Below, one piece after another: positions 1 through 7,639 of a DNA stretch of 11,920 bases. The notes beneath the pieces are model-generated. The model saw only the letters and a list, made by a program, of their open reading frames with translations. It made no database searches and was not told where the DNA came from. Source of the stretch: Desulfobacteraceae bacterium (GTDB taxonomy: Bacteria > Desulfobacterota > Desulfobacteria > Desulfobacterales > SURF-15); NCBI GenBank assembly GCA_003599475.1, contig QZKK01000131.1, forward strand, positions 1-11,920, written 5' to 3'. A program made the translations under genes and the position numbers. Position 1 is the stretch's first letter. The number at the start of each line of letters is the position of its first letter.

Positions 1-360
1 CACTTCGCCATGGCGCAGACGATCGATCAGGTTACCGACTGCGCCTCCGAAAACCAGTGCGAGTCCATAGGAAAGCCAGGTCTGTGTCTTCGAAGCTTGC
101 CGGTAGAGGTAGAGGATCAGTCCGATCGCCAGGGAAGAGGCGAATAGGAAAACGAATCGCTTCACACCGGAGGCGTTGCTCGATAAAAAGCCGAACGCGC
201 CGCCGGGATTATGAATATGAACCAGATTGAAAAACCCGGGGATGACCGGAATGGAGTGAAACAGCGGAATGCCTTTCAGGACCATCCATTTCGTGACTTG
301 GTCGAGCAGGATGATCGTACCGGAGACGATCCAGAGCCGGGCATATTTGTTCCGCATCAT
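1..360 (-). CDS. lspA: Lipoprotein signal peptidase (signal peptidase II), C-terminus beyond window
   Basis: This inner-membrane aspartyl protease cleaves the signal peptide of prolipoproteins after lipid attachment. The visible 120 residues begin at tandem ATG codons (358-360 and 355-357). No other start codon lies between them and the in-frame stop upstream at 391-393. Family landmarks are present: LDQVTK at residues 19-24, the NPGGAF block at 51-56 (equivalent to the conserved Asn-x-Gly-x-Ala-Phe region), and GNLIDR at 109-114. Asp113 in that last motif should be the first catalytic aspartate. The second catalytic Asp and the last membrane helix lie off the window. Hydrophobic segments around residues 10-20, 68-86 and 97-112 fit the four-helix topology. 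The gene follows ileS on the same strand after an 80-bp gap containing a repeat. The ribosome binding site is weak, a G-rich run about 11 nt upstream, so expression probably depends on read-through from ileS. The identity is very secure. Confidence 0.95.
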   Translation of the reverse strand, partial: MMRNKYARLWIVSGTIILLDQVTKWMVLKGIPLFHSIPVIPGFFNLVHIHNPGGAFGFLSSNASGVKRFVFLFASSLAIGLILYLYRQASKTQTWLSYGLALVFGGAVGNLIDRLRHGEV

Positions 361-401
361 GGGAAAGATAACACCCCCCCTAATCCACCTTCAAGACCGT
401 G

Positions 402-480
402 TTCAGAAATTCTAAAATTTCTTCTTTTGATTATTTTGCATTATTGTTTGGAATTTGGAATTTGAGGCTTGGAATTTTTC
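402..480 (-). repeat. AT-rich dispersed repeat (copy R1) overlapping the ileS stop
   Basis: This AT-rich block contains two perfect heptamers TTTGGAA at 447-453 and 454-460, followed by a related degenerate unit ending in TTGGAATTT. Read on the minus strand it closely matches the repeat at 7876-7935, sharing AAATTCCAAGC, CCAAACAAT and ATGCAAAATAA in the same order. It fills most of the ileS-lspA gap and runs into the 3' end of ileS, where it supplies the last codons and the TAA. Its base composition is far from that of the flanking coding DNA. Confidence 0.75.
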
Positions 481-3296
481 TCGCTTGCTTCATGAGCGAT
501 ATTCATCTCTTCCAGCGCTTGCCGGCACCGGCTGCAAATGGTGTTCTGCTCGGGGTCCGAACCCACGGAGGGCTCATGAACCCAGCACCGTTCGCATTTC
601 TCCCCTTCGGCCTTCCGGACCTGAACGGTCAATCCGGCGAAAGTCTCGCTGGTGAAGGCATCTTCAAGCTTCTTGTCACGCACAAGTTCCGCATGCGATA
701 CGATGAAGATATGCCGGAGTTCGTCGCGAACGGGGAAAAGCGCGTCGTAGAGGCTTCCATCGACGGAGATGTTCACTGCGGCATCGAGCGAATGACCGAT
801 CCGCTTTTCCGCCCTTGCCGCTTCGAGGGCCTTCGACACCTCTCCCCGAACGCCGAGGATTTTTTCCCACCGATCGAAAAGCTCCGGATCGCGGTATTCC
901 TGCCGGACTTCGGGCAGCGCCGCAAGGTGAACGCTTTTTTCCTTCCCCTCCTGATGCGGCATGTAAAGCCAAACCTCTTCGGAAGTAAACGGCAGAACCG
1001 GAGCCATCAATCTGACGATGGCGTCCAGGATCCGGTACAGGACGGTTTGAGCGCTCCTTCGTTTCAGCGAGGACGGAGCCGACGTGTAGAGCCGGTCTTT
1101 TAGAACATCCAGGTAAAATGCCGACAGATCCACCGAACAGTAGTTGTAAAGGGAGTGGTAAATGATGTGCAGCTCATATTCCTGGTAAGCTTTGCGCGCT
1201 TTTTCGATCAGATCCTGAAGGGTGTGGAGCATGAACCGGTCGATTTCCATCATCGATGCGTAGGGGACGGCATCCCTTTGAGGATCGAAATCGAATAGAT
1301 TCCCGAGCTTGAACCGGCACGTGTTTCGAATTCGGCGGTAGGAATCGCTGAGCTGCAGGAGAATCTTTTCCGAGATCCGGATATCGTCCCGGTAGTCGGT
1401 TGCAGAAACCCAAAGCCTCAGGATTTCGGCTCCAAACCGGTCGATGACCTCCTTCGGGGCGACGATGTTGCCGAGCGATTTGGACATCTTCTTGCCCTCT
1501 TCGTCGACGACGAAACCGTGTGTCAGCACGGAACGGTAGGGGGCTGCGTTGCGCGTGCCTACGGCGGTCAGGAGGGAACTGTGGAACCAGCCCCTGTGCT
1601 GGTCGCTGCCTTCGAGGTAAAGATCGGCAGGCCAGTCCAGCTCGGCACGAGGTTCCAGCACGGCGGCATGGCTGACGCCGGAATCGAACCAGACATCCAG
1701 GATGTCTGTCTCCTTTCGAAAGGATCCGCCCCCGCATCTACCGCATACCGTCCCTTCCGGCAGAAGTTCTTTCACATCCCGTTTGTACCACGCATCGGCG
1801 CCTTCGGTCCTGAAGCGCTCGAATACATGGTCGATGCTCTCGCGGGTAAACAGTACGGATTCACAGCCCGTGCAGAAGAATGCGATGATCGGAACCCCCC
1901 AGGCCCGCTGCCGTGAAACGCACCAGTCCGGCCGATTCTCGATCATCCCGTAAATCCGCTCGCGCCCCCAGTGGGGAATCCATCGCACACGGTCGATTTC
2001 GGCCAGCGCTTTCTTTCTCAACCCGGTTTTTTCCATAGAGATGAACCACTGCGGTGTGGCGCGAAAGATGACCGGATTTTTACAGCGCCAGCAGTGCGGG
2101 TAGGAGTGCGTCATGGTTTTTGAAGCAAGAAGCGCCTCTTTTTCTTTCAGCTTTTTAACGATGTCTTCGTTTGCATCGAATACGAATTTTCCGTTGAAAA
2201 AACGGACATCTTCGGTAAAAGCGCCGCTGTCATCCACGGGCGAATACACGTCAAGACCGTATTCCAGGCCCACTTCGTAGTCTTCGCGGCCGTGTCCGGG
2301 GGCGGTGTGAACGCAGCCGGTTCCGGCATCCAGGGTCACATGGCTTCCCATGACCAGGATCGATTCGCGGTCGTAAAGAGGGTGCCGGCACCGCTTCCGA
2401 TCGAGCAGGCGCGCATCGATTTCGGCAACGATCCTGTAATCCTTGAAACCGAAAGTTTTCATGGAATCATCCACGAGCTCTTCGGCCAAGATCAAAATTT
2501 CGCCTTCTTCCACCTCGACGGCCGCGTATTTGAAATCCGGATGGAGCGCGACTGCCAGATTGGCGGGCAGGGTCCAGGGAGTGGTCGTCCAGATCGCAAC
2601 CGAAACCTTTTTTCCGGAAAGCTCGGGAGCGATCTCCCCGAGGTCTTCCATGACCGGAAACCTGACAAAGATCGAAGGTGTGGACGCATCGTGGTATTCG
2701 ATCTCGGCCTCAGCCAGGGCTGTCCGGCAGGTGAAACACCAGTAGATCGGCTTTTTGCTTCTGAAAAGGTTTCCCTCCAGGGCGAACTTGCCGCACTCTC
2801 TGGCGATGACGGCTTCATATTCATAATTCATGGTGAGATAAGGATGATCCCAATCCCCCAAGACGCCCAATCGCTTGAATTCCTCCCGCTGGATGTCGAT
2901 GAATTTTTCGGCGTAGGACCGGCACAACTTCCGCACCTCGAGCTGGGACATGCTTTTTTTCCTGGACCCGAGCTCCTTGTCCACGTTGTGCTCGATGGGA
3001 AGCCCATGGCAGTCCCAACCGGGAACGTATACGGAATCGAAGCCGCCCATCTGTCTCGAACGTACGATGATGTCCTTCAGGATCTTGTTTAAAGCGGTGC
3101 CGATGTGGATATGTCCGTTTGCATACGGAGGACCGTCGTGCAGGATGAATCTTTTTAGACCCGCCGATTTTTTCCGAAGCATCCCGTACAGATCGGTCTC
3201 TTCCCACCGCTTGAGTTGCTCCGGCTCCCGTTTGGCCAGATTCGCCTTCATGGGAAACTCGGTCGCAGGAAGATTGAGCGTCTTTTTGTAATCCAT
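441..3296 (-). CDS. ileS: Isoleucyl-tRNA synthetase
   Basis: This cytoplasmic class Ia synthetase charges tRNA-Ile and edits misactivated valine. The 951-residue length is normal for the family. The ATG at 3296 follows GGAGGA (3301-3306) by 4 nt. The N-terminal active site reads [12 protein letters not shown] at residues 56-67, so the HIGH signature is HIGT. The editing domain includes [12 protein letters not shown] near residues 238-249 and [19 protein letters not shown]. The KMSKS loop is at about residues 603-607. The anticodon-binding domain follows. A C-terminal zinc finger has Cys pairs at 901/904 and 921/924 (CERC, CSRC). After the finger the protein carries an unusual tail of about 14 residues ending [10 protein letters not shown]. 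The DNA for this tail is an intergenic repeat, so the native stop seems to have been replaced. The upstream promoter is listed separately, and no T-box leader is seen. The synthetase-then-lspA order is common in proteobacteria. Confidence 0.98.
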   Translation of the reverse strand: MDYKKTLNLPATEFPMKANLAKREPEQLKRWEETDLYGMLRKKSAGLKRFILHDGPPYANGHIHIGTALNKILKDIIVRSRQMGGFDSVYVPGWDCHGLPIEHNVDKELGSRKKSMSQLEVRKLCRSYAEKFIDIQREEFKRLGVLGDWDHPYLTMNYEYEAVIARECGKFALEGNLFRSKKPIYWCFTCRTALAEAEIEYHDASTPSIFVRFPVMEDLGEIAPELSGKKVSVAIWTTTPWTLPANLAVALHPDFKYAAVEVEEGEILILAEELVDDSMKTFGFKDYRIVAEIDARLLDRKRCRHPLYDRESILVMGSHVTLDAGTGCVHTAPGHGREDYEVGLEYGLDVYSPVDDSGAFTEDVRFFNGKFVFDANEDIVKKLKEKEALLASKTMTHSYPHCWRCKNPVIFRATPQWFISMEKTGLRKKALAEIDRVRWIPHWGRERIYGMIENRPDWCVSRQRAWGVPIIAFFCTGCESVLFTRESIDHVFERFRTEGADAWYKRDVKELLPEGTVCGRCGGGSFRKETDILDVWFDSGVSHAAVLEPRAELDWPADLYLEGSDQHRGWFHSSLLTAVGTRNAAPYRSVLTHGFVVDEEGKKMSKSLGNIVAPKEVIDRFGAEILRLWVSATDYRDDIRISEKILLQLSDSYRRIRNTCRFKLGNLFDFDPQRDAVPYASMMEIDRFMLHTLQDLIEKARKAYQEYELHIIYHSLYNYCSVDLSAFYLDVLKDRLYTSAPSSLKRRSAQTVLYRILDAIVRLMAPVLPFTSEEVWLYMPHQEGKEKSVHLAALPEVRQEYRDPELFDRWEKILGVRGEVSKALEAARAEKRIGHSLDAAVNISVDGSLYDALFPVRDELRHIFIVSHAELVRDKKLEDAFTSETFAGLTVQVRKAEGEKCERCWVHEPSVGSDPEQNTICSRCRQALEEMNIAHEASEKNSKPQIPNSKQ

Positions 3297-3334
3297 TGCT
3301 TCCTCCGCTTCCAGATAATGCGTTAAATCAAAAG

Positions 3335-3363
3335 ATTCTATTTTTTAAACCCGAATCTGTCAA
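3335..3363 (-). promoter_or_regulatory. Near-consensus sigma70-type promoter of ileS
   Basis: On the minus strand the -35 box is TTGACA (3358-3363) and the -10 box is TAGAAT (3335-3340), with exactly 17 bp between them. The expected transcription start is near 3328, giving a short leader of about 30 nt before the ATG at 3296. Upstream of the -35 box the DNA is very AT-rich, as in an UP element, and it forms one arm of an inverted repeat. Start-site mapping is not available, so this rests on sequence match and position only. Confidence 0.75.
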
Positions 3364-3414
3364 GTTTTAGAAAATAATGAGTTGAACCGAACAGTTTTAT
3401 TTTCTAAACTGACA
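3358..3414. repeat. AT-rich inverted repeat over the ileS -35 region
   Basis: The left arm (3358-3377, starting TGTCAAGTTTTAGAAAATAA) is an imperfect reverse complement of the right arm (3397-3414, TTATTTTCTAAACTGACA). The left arm has two extra bases, and about 19 nt separate the arms. The left arm contains the -35 box of ileS. It could be an operator, an extended UP element, or the boundary of a repeat insertion. On the plus strand the right arm is followed by five T residues, but no plus-strand gene lies upstream that would need a terminator. Confidence 0.55.
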
Positions 3415-3420
3415 TTTTTC

Positions 3421-3530
3421 CCCCTCCCCCAGCCCCTCCCACCCGGGGAGGGGAGCTTTTGATTTCCTCCCCCCTTCGATGGGGGAGGGTCAGAGCCTGC
3501 CCCGTGCTTGACACGGGGGTGGGGGTGATT
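3421..3530. repeat. GC-rich triple-hairpin intergenic repeat
   Basis: Three consecutive hairpins occur in a strongly pyrimidine/purine-skewed block. The first pairs CCCCTCCC (3433-3440) with GGGAGGGG (3446-3453). The second pairs CCTCCCCC (3466-3473) with GGGGGAGG (3481-3488). The third pairs CCCCGTG (3500-3506) with CACGGGG (3512-3518). The block sits in the divergent gap between ileS and the unknown membrane protein and directly abuts the hairpin-heptamer element at 3541. Its minus strand stays open for translation, but the predicted product is low-complexity Pro/Gly/Arg sequence of the sort spuriously predicted from such repeats. I treat it as non-coding. Confidence 0.7.
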
Positions 3531-3540
3531 GGTGAAGTTT

Positions 3541-3665
3541 CACACGAGCCCGGCCGTCCCGCTTGCGGGATTTGATCAAAGAGTGAAACTGTAACGGTTT
3601 TTGTCATTCGGATTTTGGATTTTGTATTTGTTTCGGATTTCGATATTCGGATTTCGGATTTCATG
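3541..3665 (+). repeat. Hairpin-head plus heptamer-array element, copy A
   Basis: The element opens with CACACGAGCC, followed by a small hairpin TCCCGC-TT-GCGGGA (3557-3570), then TTTGATCAA and TGAAAC. It ends with TCATTC (3604-3609) leading into a degenerate 7-bp tandem array. The array from 3606 reads ATTCGGA, TTTTGGA and TTTTGTA, has a 4-nt interruption, then TTTCGGA, TTTCGAT, ATTCGGA, TTTCGGA and TTTCATG. The head is nearly identical to the copy at 11116, while the heptamers differ completely. Orientation is assigned arbitrarily with the head first. No function is known to me. Confidence 0.75.
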
Positions 3666-3671
3666 TAGTAT

Positions 3672-3740
3672 CACACGAGCTCAGCTCAGGCACCGGCGCC
3701 GGAGCACTCGTTTGATCGAAATGCTTACACCCTTTCATCC
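3672..3740 (+). repeat. Diverged hairpin-head, copy C
   Basis: It starts with CACACGAGC and retains TTTGATC (3711-3717) and TTTCATCC (3733-3740) in the same order as copies A and B. TCAT begins 63 nt after the start, against 63 nt in copy A and 61 nt in copy B. The small hairpin is replaced by a larger GC-rich core with the perfect palindrome CCGGCGCCGG, flanked by CGAG and CTCG. No heptamer array follows. It forms part of the leader upstream of the GTG-started gene at 3768 and may act in its 5' untranslated region. Confidence 0.5.
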
Positions 3741-3767
3741 GGCTGCCCGGAAGCCTCAGGAGAAGCC

Positions 3768-4511
3768 GTGCTTGATCTGAAAAATAAAAAGCGCCTTTGG
3801 ATTGGAGCCGCCGTCGGCGCATTGCTTGCCGCCGGAGGAGTGCTGGCATTGGTTGTGCTGCTTTCATCGCAGGAAAGACTTCCCCCTGTTCTTCCGGACG
3901 AAAGCCGGAAGGATGGATTCACTTTTTTCAATCTGGGAGCCGATTCCGTATATTCGAACCGGGTTCGAGAAGCGCTTGAAAACATCCTGGGAGCCGGCGT
4001 GCTGGAATCCCCCGGGATCATCGATCTGCCCGCAGAAGACAAGGGGTTTCTAAAAGACCATTTTCCGGAGATCTACCGCCTGCACCTTCAGTTGCTCGAC
4101 CCGGGGGGCGCTCGGATCGAGCACGACATCACCCGGTTGACGTTCCGTTATGCCCTGAAAAGGAACACCCCCTTTTACTTTGTAGAACTGGTATTTTCGA
4201 ATCATTCCGGAAATCCGCTCTTTTTCAGGATCCGAGCGAAAAAGGAAGCATTTGGAATCGTCGATGAAATCGGAGCAAAGTACGGTGAACCGATGAAAAT
4301 CGCAAATACCGAAGACAACCTTCCTGCGTATTTCTGGCGGCGGGAGAACGAACATTTTCTTATTTCTGAAAAGAAGGATCGCTTCGGCCAGCCGGAATTC
4401 CATTTCATGATCTATTTCATGGAAAACCTCCAGGAATTGATTGCCATCGAGGAGAAAGATCGTTTCGCACAGGAGGAAAAACGTCAGAAAGCGGCCCGCA
4501 AAGCGTTCTGA
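3768..4511 (+). CDS. Membrane-anchored protein of unknown function
   Basis: I do not recognise this 247-residue protein. The start is GTG at 3768, preceded by AGGAG (3758-3762) with 5-nt spacing, which makes this start convincing. The N-terminus is MLDLKNKKR followed by one hydrophobic helix at about residues 10-32. A Pro-rich linker follows, then a soluble region with mixed helix and strand character. By the positive-inside rule the bulk should face the periplasm. The last 25 residues are highly charged (Glu/Lys/Arg/Gln) and probably helical. There are no cysteines in the soluble part, no lipobox, and no catalytic motif I can name. It lies 82 bp upstream of the chemoreceptor on the same strand, so co-transcription is possible, but a functional link is only inference. 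The codon pattern matches its neighbours. It is likely a lineage-conserved hypothetical. Confidence 0.85.
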   Translation: MLDLKNKKRLWIGAAVGALLAAGGVLALVVLLSSQERLPPVLPDESRKDGFTFFNLGADSVYSNRVREALENILGAGVLESPGIIDLPAEDKGFLKDHFPEIYRLHLQLLDPGGARIEHDITRLTFRYALKRNTPFYFVELVFSNHSGNPLFFRIRAKKEAFGIVDEIGAKYGEPMKIANTEDNLPAYFWRRENEHFLISEKKDRFGQPEFHFMIYFMENLQELIAIEEKDRFAQEEKRQKAARKAF

Positions 4512-4593
4512 ACACCACACTCCTCAAGTTTATCCCCGATCTTCCGAACTTATGGTCATAAAAGAAAAAACATCGGAATCACGAGGAGTCGCC

Positions 4594-6459
4594 ATGTCCA
4601 GGAACATCTCGCTCGGCAAGAGAATCGGGTTCGGTTTTTCCGTCATCCTTGTCCTGACGGTGGTCGTAGGTTCGGCCGGATATTTTGCTTTGCAGCAGGT
4701 CGTGTCCGGATCCGATCTGTTCAAGGAGATGGAAGACTTTCAGTCGATATTCGAATCGGCCAAACACCAAGCCGATTTATATCTTTCAACCGGTTACGAA
4801 GAGGGAAGAGGCACTCAGGCAATTGCGGGTGAGGCCGTTTTCCCCATCATGGTCAGGGCCGCTGTTTCGGCAGTCGAAATCGCCGGTCATCCCATCGCAA
4901 CCGGCGATCTGAAGCAAAAACTCGAGCAGCTTCAAGTGGAAATCGCCGACTATCGAACCGCTTTTGCAGAATATGTCGATTCAGAGACAGAAAAGATAAA
5001 AGCGGCCGCCGGGACAAAGAAGCTTTTCACCTCGATTCTCAAGGGGATCAACAACAGCGAATTCAAGATCGAAGAAATGCGGACCAAGGTCGAGGTGGCG
5101 TTTGCGGCAGGCTCGATGTACCTGGATCGGAATACCGATCAGCGATGGGAAAGGCTTCAGGTCGCTTTAGCGAATCAGCAGAAGGCCATCGAGGAATGGT
5201 ATGAGATGATGAGCAACAGCGATGAGCTCCGGACGAAAGGGGATGCGATTAAAAAGGATTCCAGGGCTGCACAGGATGCACTCGAGGCCTACCATGTGCA
5301 GGTTCTGCGACAGAACGGAGCCCGATCCAAAATGGAAGATCACACGGGGCGGTTGAACGCCCTGTTCAAAGAGGTGGCCGCTTTAACCTCCCGGAAGCTG
5401 AAGGCGATCGAAAAGTTCTCCGTTGCTCTCATCATCGGTTTCATCTCGGCTTCGTTGCTTTTGGGCATTGTGATCGCGGCTTTTTCGATCCGGTCCATTT
5501 CGCGAAGCATTCAGCGAGTGATTCAAACTTTGTCCGAAGGCGCCGATCAGGTGGTTGCCGCTTCCGACCAGGTGTCCGCCTCCAGCCAGCAATTGGCGGA
5601 GGGTTCCGCAAGGCAGGCGGCCTCTATCGAGGAAACTTCCGCATCGCTGGAAGAGATGGCCTCCATGACCCGGAAGAACGCAGAAAACGCGGAACAATCC
5701 AACCTTCTCATGGAGAAAACCGCACGGTTGGTGAACCAGGCAGCCGGCTCGATGAAGGCACTGGTCAATGCGATGGAAGAGGTGTCAAAATCCAATGAAG
5801 AGACTCAGAAGATCGTCAAGACGATCGACGAAATCGCCTTTCAGACCAATCTGCTCGCCCTCAATGCGGCCGTAGAAGCGGCACGGGCGGGAGAAGCCGG
5901 GGCAGGATTCGCGGTGGTGGCCGATGAGGTCCGTAACCTCGCCATACGATCCGCAGATGCAGCGAAAAATACCACCCTTCTGATCGAAAATACGGTCGAT
6001 AAGGTCAAGAGCAGCTCGAAGGTCGTATCCTCGACCAGCGAGGCTTTTTCCGAAGTGGTCAACGAGACCGATAAAATCGGCAAACTCATCGCTGAAATCG
6101 CTGCCGCCTCACAGGAACAGTCTCGGGGAATCGATCAGATCAACAGCTCTGTGCTGGAAATCGATAAAGTGACCTTGCAGAGTGCATCCAGTGCGGAGGA
6201 ATCGGCTTCGGCATCCGAAGAGATGAATGCCCAGGCGGCGCAGATGCAGGGCGTGGTCGGGGTTTTAGCCCGTCTCATCGGCGGAAGGAATCTCGGCAAG
6301 AAAAAGATGGAAGACAAGCCTCCCCGGGAGACAAGTGATCGAAAGTGGAAAAACTGGGCCGAACCCGAATTTCCCGTGCGAACGACGGATTTGCCGAATT
6401 CGAAGAGATCTCCTGAAAAAGTGATCCCCTTGGAACAGGATGATTTCAAGAATTTTTAA
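4594..6459 (+). CDS. Methyl-accepting chemotaxis protein with long helical sensor domain
   Basis: This transmembrane chemoreceptor controls CheA through CheW. The ATG at 4594 follows GAGGAG (4583-4588) by 5 nt. An in-frame extension upstream to 4441 is unlikely because it would run through the preceding gene. The 621-residue protein has TM1 at about residues 12-31, a periplasmic all-helical region at about 33-273, TM2 at about 275-298, then the cytoplasmic signalling domain. The sensor length suits a helical bimodular or double four-helix-bundle type (inference). The hairpin tip EIAFQTNLLALNAAVEAARA starts near residue 413 and is canonical. After TM2 only one amphipathic helix (SISRSIQRVIQTLSEGADQV) precedes the methylation helices, so the HAMP domain seems shortened. 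The C-terminus, after a polar linker, ends in PLEQDDFKNF. Such an acidic-aromatic tail could dock CheR or CheB, but this is inference. The ligand is unknown. Its stop codon interlocks with that of cobT. Confidence 0.95.
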   Translation: MSRNISLGKRIGFGFSVILVLTVVVGSAGYFALQQVVSGSDLFKEMEDFQSIFESAKHQADLYLSTGYEEGRGTQAIAGEAVFPIMVRAAVSAVEIAGHPIATGDLKQKLEQLQVEIADYRTAFAEYVDSETEKIKAAAGTKKLFTSILKGINNSEFKIEEMRTKVEVAFAAGSMYLDRNTDQRWERLQVALANQQKAIEEWYEMMSNSDELRTKGDAIKKDSRAAQDALEAYHVQVLRQNGARSKMEDHTGRLNALFKEVAALTSRKLKAIEKFSVALIIGFISASLLLGIVIAAFSIRSISRSIQRVIQTLSEGADQVVAASDQVSASSQQLAEGSARQAASIEETSASLEEMASMTRKNAENAEQSNLLMEKTARLVNQAAGSMKALVNAMEEVSKSNEETQKIVKTIDEIAFQTNLLALNAAVEAARAGEAGAGFAVVADEVRNLAIRSADAAKNTTLLIENTVDKVKSSSKVVSSTSEAFSEVVNETDKIGKLIAEIAAASQEQSRGIDQINSSVLEIDKVTLQSASSAEESASASEEMNAQAAQMQGVVGVLARLIGGRNLGKKKMEDKPPRETSDRKWKNWAEPEFPVRTTDLPNSKRSPEKVIPLEQDDFKNF

Positions 6460-7547
6460 TGAGAGTCCGGTCCTCCTTTTCTCGGTACGCCGGCTTCATC
6501 GAAGGTGGCAACTTCTTTGAAGACGCAGGCGGCTGCATCGATGATGGACATCGCCAAAACGGCGCCGGTCCCCTCCCCCAGCCGCATGCCAAGATCCAGT
6601 ATCGGATCCAGCCCGATGTGCGCGAGCATGGCCGCATGGCCCTGTTCTTCGGATCGGTGGCCGGCAAAAAGATAGTCTCTCACCGCCGGGCACAGGGCAT
6701 GGGCAACCAGTGCACCGGCTGTAGAAATGAAGCCATCCACAACGACCGGCTTTCGATGATAAGCCCCGGCAAAGATTGCACCGGCAATCCCGCCGATTTC
6801 AAACCCTCCCACTTTGGCAAGCACATCCAGACCGTCTGTGGGATCCGGCCGGTTGAGATCGATCCCTCTTTTTATCATTTCCCGTTTTATCTTCAGACCC
6901 CGGTCATCGATACCCGTTCCGCGGCCGACCGTCACCTCAACGCTTTTGCCGGTCAATACGGCCCCGATGGCGGCAGAGGGGGTGGAATTGCCGATCCCCA
7001 TGTCCCCTGTGCCCAGAAGATCGATCCCTTCGGCAAACCGCTGTGAGGCGATCCGAAAGCCTGTTAGAATCGATAATTCAGCCTGCTCGCGGGTCATCGC
7101 CTGCCCGTGAGCAAAGTTGCGGGTGCCTCTGGAAACCTTGTGAACGAGCAGTCTGCGGTCTCCGCCGGATTCGATATCCGGAATGATCCCCAGATCGGCA
7201 ACCCAGACCTCCGCTTTCGCATGGCGGCTCAATGCGTTGATCCCGGCCCCTCCGTTCAGAAAAGCCTTTACCATGGCTCCGGTGACTTCCTGAGGATAGG
7301 CGCTTACCCCTTCCGAGGCGATCCCGTGGTCTCCCGCCATCACCAGAACCGCTTTTCGATCCGCTTTCGGTGTCAGGGTTTGTTGGATGCCGCATAGGCG
7401 CTCCGAAATATCATGAAGCCGCCCCAGTGCACGATGCGGCATGATCAACTGAGAGGTTCTCGCCCTTGCCTTATCGATCCATGTGGAATCGACCGGTCCG
7501 ACGGCATTGAGAACATCTTTTAATGTATCCGGTAATTTCTTCGGCAT
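6456..7547 (-). CDS. cobT: Nicotinate-nucleotide:dimethylbenzimidazole phosphoribosyltransferase
   Basis: CobT transfers phosphoribose from nicotinate mononucleotide to a lower-ligand base such as 5,6-dimethylbenzimidazole, making alpha-ribazole phosphate for cobalamin assembly in the cytoplasm. I chose the ATG at 7547 (363 residues; family about 350) because GGAGGA lies 9 nt upstream and because the open frame beyond it runs back into the riboswitch terminator. Signatures include VMAGDHGI near residue 68, the GTGDMGIGNSTPSAAI block, VVVDGFISTAGALVA, and GEGTGA, whose Glu325 corresponds to the catalytic base known in the Salmonella enzyme (Glu317). Expression should be repressed by B12 through the riboswitch and terminator just upstream. 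The last bases overlap the convergent chemoreceptor gene by 4 bp. Neighbouring cobS or cobU genes are absent here, so cobT seems to be a single-gene unit. The actual base specificity (benzimidazole or another) cannot be told from sequence alone. Confidence 0.97.
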   Translation of the reverse strand: MPKKLPDTLKDVLNAVGPVDSTWIDKARARTSQLIMPHRALGRLHDISERLCGIQQTLTPKADRKAVLVMAGDHGIASEGVSAYPQEVTGAMVKAFLNGGAGINALSRHAKAEVWVADLGIIPDIESGGDRRLLVHKVSRGTRNFAHGQAMTREQAELSILTGFRIASQRFAEGIDLLGTGDMGIGNSTPSAAIGAVLTGKSVEVTVGRGTGIDDRGLKIKREMIKRGIDLNRPDPTDGLDVLAKVGGFEIGGIAGAIFAGAYHRKPVVVDGFISTAGALVAHALCPAVRDYLFAGHRSEEQGHAAMLAHIGLDPILDLGMRLGEGTGAVLAMSIIDAAACVFKEVATFDEAGVPRKGGPDSH

Positions 7548-7586
7548 CTTCTTTTTCCTCCCCGGGGGCTCCCTGAAGCAGATTGT

Positions 7587-7624
7587 AAAAAAAAAATCCC
7601 CAAGCGAAATCGCCTGGGGATTTG
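7587..7624 (-). terminator. Intrinsic terminator of the cobalamin riboswitch
   Basis: On the minus strand, ATCCCCAGGCG (7611-7621) pairs with CGCTTGGGGAT (7596-7606) across a 4-nt loop. This gives an 11-bp stem with one G-U wobble, followed by an uninterrupted run of nine to ten U residues (7587-7596). It lies between the B12 aptamer and the cobT ribosome binding site, the standard place for the expression platform of a transcriptional OFF switch. I could not see a convincing alternative anti-terminator pairing by eye. Confidence 0.92.
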
Positions 7625-7639
7625 CCATCTCCACAAGAA

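Noticed and set aside
399..1103. Long plus-strand open frame opposite the 3' half of ileS
   Set aside because: It lies wholly opposite a well-supported IleRS. Its N-terminal part is translated repeat, and the remainder looks like antisense of the synthetase with no family features.
3096..3130. HIGH signature of IleRS altered to HIGT
   Set aside because: From memory this variant is common in IleRS of this bacterial group, and all other active-site motifs are intact. It is therefore not a defect.
3297..3340. T-box or other synthetase leader upstream of ileS
   Set aside because: The predicted leader is only about 30 nt, with no specifier stem, T-box sequence or terminator.
3358..3419. Plus-strand intrinsic terminator formed by the AT-rich inverted repeat and T-run
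   Set aside because: The stem is almost all A-T, the loop is long, and no plus-strand transcript upstream needs ending there.
3404..3664. An 86-codon minus-strand frame through the divergent gap
   Set aside because: It spans three kinds of repeat (heptamers, hairpin head, GC-rich hairpins) and reads as low-complexity sequence. It has no ribosome site.
4515..4560. Possible sigma28 (flagellar) promoter for the chemoreceptor
   Set aside because: CTCAAG and CCGAACTT at about 15-bp spacing only loosely resemble the consensus. Too many mismatches to annotate.
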